A stretch of 7,630 bases of DNA from an uncultured Prevotellaceae bacterium (GTDB lineage Bacteria; Bacteroidota; Bacteroidia; Bacteroidales; Bacteroidaceae): assembly GCA_958404085.1 (NCBI GenBank), contig CATXZX010000072.1, positions 1-7,630 of the forward strand, in the 5' to 3' direction. The translations under genes were made by a program, and so were the position numbers. Positions 1-6,569 of the stretch are shown here, one piece after another. The notes below the pieces were generated by a model. That model worked only from the letters and a program-made list of their open reading frames with translations, ran no database searches and was not told where the DNA came from. Position 1 is the stretch's first letter. The number at the start of each line of letters is the position of its first letter.

Positions 1-41
1 CAATAAGAATAGAGCATTATTGCCGTTTACCGGACACCAAT

Positions 42-84
42 AAAAAAAATCAGGCCCGTACGGTGCGCAATCGCCGTTCGGGTC
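42..84 (-). terminator. Probable intrinsic terminator, minus strand
   Basis: Bases 53-63 and 74-84 pair as an 11-bp stem with one T.T mismatch (59/78), one G.U pair (54/83) and a 10-nt loop. Eight A residues lie at 42-49 on the plus strand, so a minus-strand transcript would have the stem, three bases and then eight U residues, the classic rho-independent layout. In the plus direction the stem is followed only by a loosely T-rich stretch (86-94), so plus-strand or bidirectional use is less sure. No confident minus-strand gene lies between this site and the TIR gene. Confidence 0.6.
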
Positions 85-224
85 AGTTCTTTCTTGGATT
101 TAACAAGACGCATAAGGCAGAAGTAGCATACCCCTGTTGACCTCCGCATCATACTGCTGCTATGAAAATTAAGAAATCGAAAAAGTTTTTTTGAATTTAT
201 ATCCGCGTCGTTGATATTTATTTG

Positions 225-232
225 TATTTTTG
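225..232 (+). promoter_or_regulatory. Possible Bacteroidales -7 element (TATTTTTG)
   Basis: The octamer fits the Bacteroidetes sigma-ABfr -7 consensus TAnnTTTG exactly and lies about 95 bases upstream of the preferred TIR start, in an AT-rich tract. The expected TTTG -33 element is not at the usual spacing of roughly 20 bases. The nearest TTTG (190-193) is 31 bases away, which is too far. If the element is used, transcription would begin near 238-240 and give an untranslated leader of about 85 bases. It is the only candidate promoter I see for the four-gene run. Confidence 0.3.
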
Positions 233-325
233 TGATTGTACTTTTGGAATATTAACTTTCCTGATTGTATGGCTTATACATTAGGTCGTAAAGAAAATGT
301 CGGAACCAGGGACAGTACATTGGAA

Positions 326-1474
326 ATGAATATAAAAAGGATGAAGAGTAATTATAAATATTTCGCGTTCATATCGTACAGCAGTCACGATACCTTATGG
401 GGAAAAAGGCTGCAACGCAAGTTGGAAGGCTATCGCATGCCAGCCACGCTGTGCAGCGAGCATGGCTGGGAGCGTAAACCGTTGAAACCCGTATTCTTTG
501 CGCCTACCGACATCCAGCCGGGAGGGTTGACGGAGGAATTGCAGGAACGACTTCGCGTATCGCGGAACCTGATTGTCATCTGTTCGCCTCACTCCGCCCG
601 CTCGGAATGGGTAAGGCGGGAGATAGCATTCTTCCACAGCCTTGGCCGTACCAAGGACATTCATTTCTTCATTGTAGACGGCATTCCCCATAGCGGCAAT
701 CCTGATACGGAGTGCTTCAACCCCGTAACCAGTACCCTCGGCTTGCCGGAAATTCTCGGAGCGAACATTCATGAGAAGATATATCGTTGGCCGTGGCTCA
801 ACCGTGAGCGGGCCTATGTGCAGTTGATAACGAAACTCCTCGGCGTGGAGTTCGATAGTATATGGCAGCGCCACCGCCGGCAGCTACGGCAGAAATTGGC
901 GGCGTGGGTCGTCGGATTTATGGTAGTTATTACAGTTTTATGGGGCGTGTGGAACGGTAGCCAGCCCGTAGACGTGGCTGTATCGTTGAATGAGATGACT
1001 GTTCCTAACGACAGTCTTCCGCCCTTGAAAGACGCTGTCGTCACGATGGAACTCGACAATGAGGTTAAGGCGGATACCATCTCGTCCCTTGATTCTCGTA
1101 TTATCTTCGCAAACATTCCCCGCAAGTTTTTGGGCAAGAGCGTTCGCCTCACGGTGGAGTGCCGCGACTGGATGCCGGTTGATACCTCTTTTGCGTTGAC
1201 GAATGAGGTGGTGGTCAATATGGCGCGCAATCCGCATAGTTACGGCGAAGTGCTCTTTCGTCTGTGGAGCCGGAAAAATGAATGCGGAGTGGCCGGCGCA
1301 CAAATCATCATAGCCGGGCTGACGGCTATATCAGATAAAAACGGCTATGTCCGCATGTTCGTTCCGTTAGAGAGGCAAAGTAACCGTTACCGGGTGAACA
1401 CATCCCTGCCGTTGGAAAGCTATTTCCTTTTTATGCCGACTACGAAGAGTCGCGCATTGCTTGTACTTGATTAA
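326..1474 (+). CDS. Membrane-anchored TIR-domain protein
   Basis: The product is about 382 residues (numbered from ATG 326). Residues 11-150 form a TIR domain: FISYSS strand-A motif at 15-20, BB-loop-like DIQPGG at 62-67, then a core strand NLIVICSP and SEWVRREI ending in Glu99, which aligns with the catalytic glutamate of TIR NADases. A basic stretch (181-190) precedes one hydrophobic segment (about 191-209), placing the TIR domain in the cytosol and residues 211-382 in the periplasm. That tail is beta-rich. Its last part (GVAGAQIII, then SDKNGYV) resembles carboxypeptidase-regulatory-like Ig folds. ATG 326 is preferred because family members begin shortly before the FISYS strand. ATG 341 is also plausible. 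An upstream in-frame TTG (236) precedes the predicted transcript start. The stop is 13 bases before the first TPR gene, implying co-transcription. The family is secure. NAD cleavage and the periplasmic role are inferred. Confidence 0.9.
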   Translation: MNIKRMKSNYKYFAFISYSSHDTLWGKRLQRKLEGYRMPATLCSEHGWERKPLKPVFFAPTDIQPGGLTEELQERLRVSRNLIVICSPHSARSEWVRREIAFFHSLGRTKDIHFFIVDGIPHSGNPDTECFNPVTSTLGLPEILGANIHEKIYRWPWLNRERAYVQLITKLLGVEFDSIWQRHRRQLRQKLAAWVVGFMVVITVLWGVWNGSQPVDVAVSLNEMTVPNDSLPPLKDAVVTMELDNEVKADTISSLDSRIIFANIPRKFLGKSVRLTVECRDWMPVDTSFALTNEVVVNMARNPHSYGEVLFRLWSRKNECGVAGAQIIIAGLTAISDKNGYVRMFVPLERQSNRYRVNTSLPLESYFLFMPTTKSRALLVLD

Positions 1475-1487
1475 AAGCGGGTAAAAG

Positions 1488-4172
1488 ATGAAAACCGGCA
1501 TACATCTGATCAGTCTTTTTATGGTAGCCTTAATGACAATGTCGTTGCAGGCTCAGACCATCAGACAGCAGGGAGTGACTTATCGTTACAACGGTAACAA
1601 CAAGCGCACGCCCATCGGCGGCGTGTATATTAAGGCCGTTACGGCCCATGACGGTGAGGTCAGCGACGAGAAGACAGGGACTTTCGAACTCGCGTTGAAC
1701 AATCTGAAGATGGGGGCACGTATCGGAAACGTACAGGTGACCAAGCAGGGTATGATGGTATTCAACCGGCAGGCGGTTGATGAGTGGTGCGTCCGCAGGG
1801 ACCCGCTGTGTCTCATCCTCTGCGATGCCGATGAATTCCGGAAGCAGAAGGACAACCTTATAGCCATCGGACGAAACGAGGCGAAGAAGAAATACGACAA
1901 AAGGCTGGCGGAACTGAAGGCTCAAAACGAGGCCAAACAACTTCAGCTAAACGAATACTATAACAAACTCGATTCGTTGGACAAGGAGTATCAGCATGCG
2001 CTCAAGCACATGGACGAATATGCCGATGTGTTTGCCCGCATCGACAGGAGCGAGGTGGACACGTTGGCCCAACGGGCCTTGGAACTGTTCAACAGAGGCG
2101 AGATAGAGGAATCTCTCCGCCTTTTCGAACAGGGCAATTACATGAAGAAATTGGACGATGCCTTGCGTACGAAGGTGCAGGCACAGAATTTGAGGTTGGT
2201 GGCCGATTCTGCTGAAACGCTCGCTGACAAGGATATCGAAGAATATGTAAATAACATCAAGGCTCAAGTTGCTGCTTGTAAGATGAACAACGATTTTCAG
2301 AAGGCAGGCGAACTGTTGAAAGGACTTGCAGACAAGATTCATTCGTTAGACGCAATTTGGGAATATGCTCAGTATTGCCATCAACAGAAGGATTTCAAAG
2401 TTGCGGAAGATTATTATCAAAAATATCAAGAGCAACTGGAACAAATAAAGGAAACGGATGAAGGAATGTATCAGAGCAATTTAATGAGTTTGCAGAACAA
2501 TCTTGGCGTTTTATATTACGATACCAGACGTTATGCCGAAAGTGAAGCGATGTATAAGTCCGCACTGGCAATTTATGAGCGTTTATGCAAGTCTAATCCT
2601 TTTGCTTATGAATCGAATAGGGCAATAATGCAGAATAATCTGGCCAGTTTGTACCGAGATATCCAACATTATACTGACTGTGAGGTGATGTACAAGTCCG
2701 CATTGGCAATCTATGAACGTTTATGCAAGTCCAATCCTTCGGTTTATGAGCCGGAGGTTGCAAGAACGCAACATAATCTGGCTAATTTGTACTGTGACAC
2801 CCATCGTTATGTTGAAAGTGAAGCGATGTATAAGGTTGCATTGGCCATTCGCGAGCGTTTCTGTAAATCCAATCCTTCGGTTTATGAGCCAGGTGTGGCA
2901 TTGACGCAGAATAATCTTGGCAATTTATACCGTCACATTCGATGTTATGCCGAAAGTGAAGCAATGTTCAAGTCCGCATTGGCAATTTATGAACGTTTAT
3001 GCAAATCCAATCCTTCTGTCTATGAACTAGATATGGCAGGTACGCAGAATAATCTTGGCAATTTGTACAGTAACACTTATCGTTATGCCGAAAGTGAAGC
3101 GATGTATAAATCCGCATTGGCCATCTATGAGCGATTAAGTAAGTTCAATCCTTCTGTCTATGAACCGTATGTAGCAGATGGACAGAATAATCTTGGTAAT
3201 TTGTTTCATGGCATCCAGCGTTATACTGATAGTGAAGCGATGTTTAAGTCTGCATTAGTAATTTATAAGTGTTTATGTAAATTCAATCCTTCGGTCTATG
3301 AGTCGAATGTGGCAAGAACACAGAAAAATTTGGCTGATTTGTATAACAATACCAGACGTTATGCCGAGAGTGAGGTGATGTACAAGTCCGCACTGGTAAT
3401 CTATGAACGTTTATGCAAGTCTAATCCTTCAGTTTATGAGCCGGATGTGGCAAGGACGCAGAATAATCTGGGTCTTTTGTATAGAGTACTCCAACGTTAT
3501 GTTGATAGTGAGGCAATGTATAAGTCCGCATTGGCAAATTATGAGCGTTTGAGTAAGTCCAATCCTTCAGTCTATAAACCAGATGTGGCAATGGCACAGT
3601 GTAACTTGGGCCTTTTGTATAGCAATACCAAACGTTATGCCGAGAGTGAGGTGATGTACAAGTCCGCGTTGGCGATCTATGAGCGTTTAAACAAGTTAAA
3701 TCCTTCGGTTTATGAGTCGTATGTAGCAACGATGCAGAATAATTTGGGCGTTTTGTATAGTGAAACTCGGCGTTATACCGAGGGGGAAGCGATGTTTAAA
3801 TCTGCACTGAAAATACGTGAGCGTTTATGCAAGTCCAATCCTTCGGCTTATGAACCGGATGTGGCAGAAATACAGGGTAATCTTGGCACTTTGTACCGCG
3901 AAACCCAACGTTATGCTGAGGGTGAAGTGATGTATAAGTCTGTATTGGCAATTTATAAGCGTTTAAGCAAATCCAATCCTTCTGTTTATGAACCTGAAGT
4001 GGCAGGAACGCAATATCACCTTGGTGTTTTGTACAACGAGACCAAACGTTATAGCGATAGCAAGATGATGTATAGGTCTGCATTGACAATTCTTGAACAT
4101 TTAGACAAATCTAATCCTGCACTCTATGGGCCGGAGGTGGAGTTGATAAAAGCAAAACTCAAAGAGAAATAG
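1488..4172 (+). CDS. Exported TPR-repeat protein with N-terminal beta-domain (paralogue 1)
   Basis: The product has 894 residues. Residues 1-22 are a Sec signal peptide (MKTG, hydrophobic core, SLQA|Q), with no lipobox cysteine, so a soluble periplasmic or secreted protein is expected. Residues about 27-112 form a beta-domain (PIGGVYIKAV, TGTFEL) reminiscent of CarboxypepD_reg folds, ending in the Cys-bearing DEWCVRRDPLCLILCD segment. Residues 115-335 are charged and helical, probably with a coiled coil at 130-175, and include TPR-like pairs (AQRALELFNRGEIEESLRLF). From Gln336 come twelve kinesin-light-chain-type TPRs of exactly 46 residues, such as QNNLGVLYYDTRRY followed by AESEAMYKSALAIYERL. 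The start has an A-rich leader and matches its paralogue residue for residue. No enzyme motif is seen, so a scaffold or sensor role is inferred. The tail GPEVELIKAKLKEK is shared with the paralogue. Confidence 0.92.
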   Translation: MKTGIHLISLFMVALMTMSLQAQTIRQQGVTYRYNGNNKRTPIGGVYIKAVTAHDGEVSDEKTGTFELALNNLKMGARIGNVQVTKQGMMVFNRQAVDEWCVRRDPLCLILCDADEFRKQKDNLIAIGRNEAKKKYDKRLAELKAQNEAKQLQLNEYYNKLDSLDKEYQHALKHMDEYADVFARIDRSEVDTLAQRALELFNRGEIEESLRLFEQGNYMKKLDDALRTKVQAQNLRLVADSAETLADKDIEEYVNNIKAQVAACKMNNDFQKAGELLKGLADKIHSLDAIWEYAQYCHQQKDFKVAEDYYQKYQEQLEQIKETDEGMYQSNLMSLQNNLGVLYYDTRRYAESEAMYKSALAIYERLCKSNPFAYESNRAIMQNNLASLYRDIQHYTDCEVMYKSALAIYERLCKSNPSVYEPEVARTQHNLANLYCDTHRYVESEAMYKVALAIRERFCKSNPSVYEPGVALTQNNLGNLYRHIRCYAESEAMFKSALAIYERLCKSNPSVYELDMAGTQNNLGNLYSNTYRYAESEAMYKSALAIYERLSKFNPSVYEPYVADGQNNLGNLFHGIQRYTDSEAMFKSALVIYKCLCKFNPSVYESNVARTQKNLADLYNNTRRYAESEVMYKSALVIYERLCKSNPSVYEPDVARTQNNLGLLYRVLQRYVDSEAMYKSALANYERLSKSNPSVYKPDVAMAQCNLGLLYSNTKRYAESEVMYKSALAIYERLNKLNPSVYESYVATMQNNLGVLYSETRRYTEGEAMFKSALKIRERLCKSNPSAYEPDVAEIQGNLGTLYRETQRYAEGEVMYKSVLAIYKRLSKSNPSVYEPEVAGTQYHLGVLYNETKRYSDSKMMYRSALTILEHLDKSNPALYGPEVELIKAKLKEK
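1749..1810 (+). repeat. 62-nt block identical to 4520-4581
   Basis: Within the beta-domain coding region, 62 consecutive bases equal those at 4520-4581 in the second TPR gene, including all third codon positions. One mismatch flanks each side. The block encodes the end of the beta-domain up to the RRDPLC segment. Neighbouring codons differ at several synonymous sites, so this is a conserved or recently homogenised tract between the paralogues. Confidence 0.85.
2493..4148 (+). repeat. Tandem array of twelve 138-bp TPR-coding units
   Basis: Twelve in-frame units of exactly 138 bp (46 codons) run without any length change. The MYK/MFK/MYR codons of the first and twelfth units begin at 2553 and 4071, which is 11 x 138 bp apart. 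Units share long near-identical DNA stretches, such as the segment coding ERLCKSNPSVYEP, which points to expansion by unequal exchange or slippage. Variation concentrates in the four codons after LY in helix A and in the codons following SVYE. The array codes TPR hairpins and is not a CRISPR or a non-coding satellite. Confidence 0.95.
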
Positions 4173-4258
4173 TGCAAAAGTTATGCATGCAGAAGAAAAT
4201 TGTGAAGTTGGAATTTAACATAACAAGATAAAAAAACTTGATAAAGCGAAAAAGAACG
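4173..4258 (+). repeat. Intergenic spacer homologous to the spacer at 6494-6569
   Basis: This 86-bp spacer follows the first TPR gene and can be aligned with the spacer after the second. The best part is GAAGTTG, then AATTT, then AAGATAAAA (about 4204-4233 against 6536-6564), with a few substitutions and a one-base indel. A TGCATGCA palindrome lies at 4184-4191. No terminator hairpin with a U-tract and no TAnnTTTG promoter is visible, so transcription probably reads through. An in-frame TTG at 4238 is a less likely start than ATG 4259. Confidence 0.65.
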
Positions 4259-6493
4259 ATGAAAGCATTTGTATCCTATATAATTCTGTTTGTAGTAGTC
4301 ACGATGAACATGTCGTTGCAGGCTCAGACCATCAAGCAGAGAGGTGTAACTTATCGTTACAACGGTAAAAACAAGCGCACGCCTATCGGCGGTGTGTACA
4401 TCAAGGCCGTTACGGCTAATGGTCATGAAATAAGCGATGCCACTACCGGCGTATTCGATTTGATGCTGAATAAACTGAAGATGGGTGATCGCATTGGAAA
4501 AGTTCAGGTGACAAAAAAAGGTATGATGGTATTCAACCGGCAGGCGGTTGATGAGTGGTGCGTCCGCAGGGACCCGCTGTGCCTCATCCTCTGTGATGAC
4601 GATGAATTTCAGAAACAGAAAGTTCATTCTATTACCATAAGTAGTGAGGATGCGGAGAGTAAATACAAGGAACGATTGGCAGAACTGGAAAAACAAAACC
4701 AAATCAAACAGCTTCAACTTAACGAATATCGTAACAAATTTGACTCGGTGAATAAAGAATACTGGAATACGCTTAGGTTTATAGACAAATATGCTGATGC
4801 CTTTGTCTGTATTGATAGGAGCGAGGTAGACACGATAGCTCAGCGGGCCTTGGAACTTTTCGATAGGAATGAGATTGAGGAATCACTCCGTCTTTTCGAA
4901 CAAGGTAATTACATGAGGAAATTGGATGAAGCCTTGCATACAAAAGCACAAGCACAAGAATTGAGACAGGTGTCCGATTCCGCTGACATTCTTACAGAAA
5001 AGGATATAGAAAGATGTATTAATAATATTAAGGCTCAAGTTGCGGCTTGTAAGGTGAAAAATGATTTTAAAAAGGCTGGCGAATTGTTGAAGGAACTTGC
5101 TGATAGGGTCAATTCTTTAGACGCAATTTGGGAATATGCTAAGTTTTGCCATGAACGGTGGGAATACAGTAATGCGCAAGATTATTATCAAAAATATCAA
5201 GAACAACTTGAAAAAATAAAGGAAATAGATGAAGAACAATATGTTGACAATTTTGTTCATTTGCAAAATAATCTTGCCGATTTGGATTTGTATTGTATAA
5301 ACAGTAAGAGTGAAGCAATTTATAAAGCTAATTTGGAATTTATCGATTCTCTCTTAAAGTCCAAATATTCTGCTAATTATGAATCGTATATGGCTAAGGT
5401 GCAGAATAATCTTGCTGTTTTGTACTATAAAAGATTTCGTTTTGAAGAGAGTGAAGCGATGTTTTTGTCTGCATTGAAAACACGTAAACGTTTATCGAAG
5501 TTAGCCCCTTCTACTTACGGACTAGATTTAGCAATGACGCAGAATAATCTTGCAGATTTGTATCGTATCCAGGGTTATACGAAGAAGTGTGAGGCAATGT
5601 ACAAATCCACATTGGCAACATTTCAGCGTTTATCTAAGTTTAATCCTTCCATTTATGAATTCGATATAATGATGAAGAGGGATTATTTTGCCGATTTATG
5701 TTATTACTATAATGACTGTTATGATGAGAGTGAGATAATGTGTAAATTATCCAATTCCAATCTTTCAGTTTGTGAATTGGGTATGGCAATGACGCAGAAC
5801 AACCTTGCCGATTTTTATTATCATTGTCGGCGCTATTATGAGAGTGAGAAGATGTACAAGTCCGCATTGGTAATGTTTGAACAACTATCTAAATCTTATC
5901 CTTCTGTCTATGAATTAGACGTGGCAAAGATGCGAATTCGCCTTGCCAATTTATATAGTGAGACACGTCGTTATGCAGAGTGCGAAACAATGTATCAATC
6001 AGCATTGGTAACACTTCAATGTTTATTTAAATCCGTACCCTCTTCTGCTATAATAAAAAATATAGTAGAAACGCAAACTCGTTTAGCTGAATTGTACCGA
6101 AAAACAGGGAGTTATGCTGAAAGTGAAGCAATGTACAAGGCTGTAATAGCAATATTTCAGCATTCATCTAAATGTTATTTGTATGACAGCGAGAACGTAA
6201 AAACGAGGCATGGTCTTGCCAATTTATATAGCGAGACACGTCGTTATGCTGAGGCTGAAGCAATGTATAAGTCTGCATTGAAAATATGTCAACGTTTTCA
6301 CTTTCTTTATAGTTTACAGGAAGCGATGATACAGACTCATCTGGCTGATTTGTATCGAAAAACTCAGCGTTATTCCGAAAGCGAGGTGATGTATAAGTCT
6401 GCATTGTCAATTTATGAACGTTTAAGCAAGTCTAATCCTGCACTTTATGGACCAGAGGTGGAGCTGATAAAAGCAAAACTCAAGGAAAAATAA
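4259..6493 (+). CDS. Exported TPR-repeat protein, degenerate paralogue 2
   Basis: The product has 744 residues from ATG 4259. This start is preferred over the in-frame TTG at 4238 because it gives a normal Sec signal peptide (1-22, SLQA|Q) and gapless alignment with the upstream TPR protein through residue 336. In residues 23-112 I count 74 of 90 identities with it, including a fully conserved run with Cys101, Cys108 and Cys112. The helical/coiled-coil region (115-335) is also conserved. From Gln336 there are nine TPR-like units, much more divergent than in the paralogue. The fourth has lost about eight residues of helix B (MCKLSNSN instead of MYKSALAIYERLSKSN) and is cysteine- and tyrosine-rich. 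The last unit and tail (SNPALYGPEVELIKAKLKEK) again match the paralogue. It is probably a periplasmic scaffold or sensor with a different specificity. The function is inferred only. Confidence 0.9.
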   Translation: MKAFVSYIILFVVVTMNMSLQAQTIKQRGVTYRYNGKNKRTPIGGVYIKAVTANGHEISDATTGVFDLMLNKLKMGDRIGKVQVTKKGMMVFNRQAVDEWCVRRDPLCLILCDDDEFQKQKVHSITISSEDAESKYKERLAELEKQNQIKQLQLNEYRNKFDSVNKEYWNTLRFIDKYADAFVCIDRSEVDTIAQRALELFDRNEIEESLRLFEQGNYMRKLDEALHTKAQAQELRQVSDSADILTEKDIERCINNIKAQVAACKVKNDFKKAGELLKELADRVNSLDAIWEYAKFCHERWEYSNAQDYYQKYQEQLEKIKEIDEEQYVDNFVHLQNNLADLDLYCINSKSEAIYKANLEFIDSLLKSKYSANYESYMAKVQNNLAVLYYKRFRFEESEAMFLSALKTRKRLSKLAPSTYGLDLAMTQNNLADLYRIQGYTKKCEAMYKSTLATFQRLSKFNPSIYEFDIMMKRDYFADLCYYYNDCYDESEIMCKLSNSNLSVCELGMAMTQNNLADFYYHCRRYYESEKMYKSALVMFEQLSKSYPSVYELDVAKMRIRLANLYSETRRYAECETMYQSALVTLQCLFKSVPSSAIIKNIVETQTRLAELYRKTGSYAESEAMYKAVIAIFQHSSKCYLYDSENVKTRHGLANLYSETRRYAEAEAMYKSALKICQRFHFLYSLQEAMIQTHLADLYRKTQRYSESEVMYKSALSIYERLSKSNPALYGPEVELIKAKLKEK
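4520..4581 (+). repeat. 62-nt block identical to 1749-1810
   Basis: This is the second copy of the identical tract described at 1749-1810. It lies in the same codons of the downstream TPR paralogue. The preceding bases (AAAAAAA here against AGCAG in the other copy) and the following base (C against T) differ, which sets the limits of the identity. Confidence 0.85.
5264..6469 (+). repeat. Nine degenerate TPR-coding units (~46 codons)
   Basis: The units begin at Gln336 with LQNNLADL. Recurring marks are QNNLADLY or RLANLYSETRRY, then (S)EAMYKSAL. The Gln codons of the first and ninth units are 356 codons apart, against 368 expected for perfect 46-codon periods, so about 12 codons net have been lost. 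The fourth unit (from about 5672) carries most of the visible loss. Base composition is clearly poorer in G+C than in the flanking genes (for example 16 of 60 bases in 5701-5760). Confidence 0.85.
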
Positions 6494-6569
6494 CGCGGTT
6501 GTGTGTGGAATTTTATGAATGCGAAATATAATCATGAAGTTGAATTTTAGAAGAATAAGATAAAAGCGT
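6494..6569 (+). repeat. Intergenic spacer homologous to the spacer at 4173-4258
   Basis: This 76-bp spacer lies between the second TPR gene and the Hsp70-like gene and carries the same recognisable sequence as the previous spacer (TTATG.ATGC, GAAGTTG, AATTTTA, AAGATAAAAGCG). Its presence after both paralogues indicates that the duplicated unit included the 3' flank. There is no visible terminator or promoter, so read-through into the Hsp70-like gene is likely. Confidence 0.65.

Larger units (their letters stand above)
1..325. other. Upstream intergenic region without a confident gene
   Basis: No convincing protein gene is visible here. The stretch contains a hairpin with a minus-strand U-tract (42-84), a poly-A/poly-T quasi-palindrome around 178-194, and an AT-rich tract (186-240) that contains a possible promoter for the TIR gene. 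Two short open frames exist. A plus-strand frame is open from the window edge to a TGA at 138-140. A minus-strand frame of 41 codons starts at 152 and stops at 27, but it reads straight through the hairpin and U-tract. Neither has recognisable homology. The plus-strand frame could be the 3' end of an upstream gene, but nothing supports that beyond its being open. Confidence 0.6.

Noticed and set aside
3..140. Plus-strand frame open from the window edge as the tail of an upstream gene
   Set aside because: It is only 45 codons with no recognisable motif, and it runs through a hairpin likely to act as a terminator. It cannot be told from chance.
27..152. 41-codon minus-strand small protein
   Set aside because: The frame crosses the stem-loop and U-tract that should end the transcript before the stop codon, so it is unlikely to be translated in full.
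236..325. N-terminal extension of the TIR protein from a TTG at 236 or the ATG at 269
   Set aside because: The extra 19-30 residues precede the TIR fold and resemble no signal or domain, and the TTG start would precede the transcript start expected from the -7 element. ATG 326 or 341 places the first TIR strand at the usual distance.
326..1474. Assignment to the Thoeris system (ThsB)
   Set aside because: No SIR2/SLOG-type ThsA gene or other known Thoeris partner is present. The neighbours are exported TPR proteins and an Hsp70-like ATPase, and the TIR protein is membrane anchored.
395..2342. Several long minus-strand open frames opposite the TIR and first TPR genes
   Set aside because: They mirror the codon structure of strongly supported plus-strand genes and show no domain logic or starts of their own.
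2493..4148. CRISPR-like or satellite repeat
   Set aside because: The period is 138 bp, contiguous without spacers, in frame, and each unit encodes a textbook TPR hairpin.
4238..4258. TTG start adding MIKRKRT to the second TPR protein
   Set aside because: ATG 4259 gives residue-for-residue alignment with the paralogue's start and a normal signal peptide.
4173..4258. Terminator or internal promoter between the TPR genes
   Set aside because: I see only a short TGCATGCA palindrome without a U-tract and no TAnnTTTG/TTTG pair. The spacer reads as a duplicated flank.
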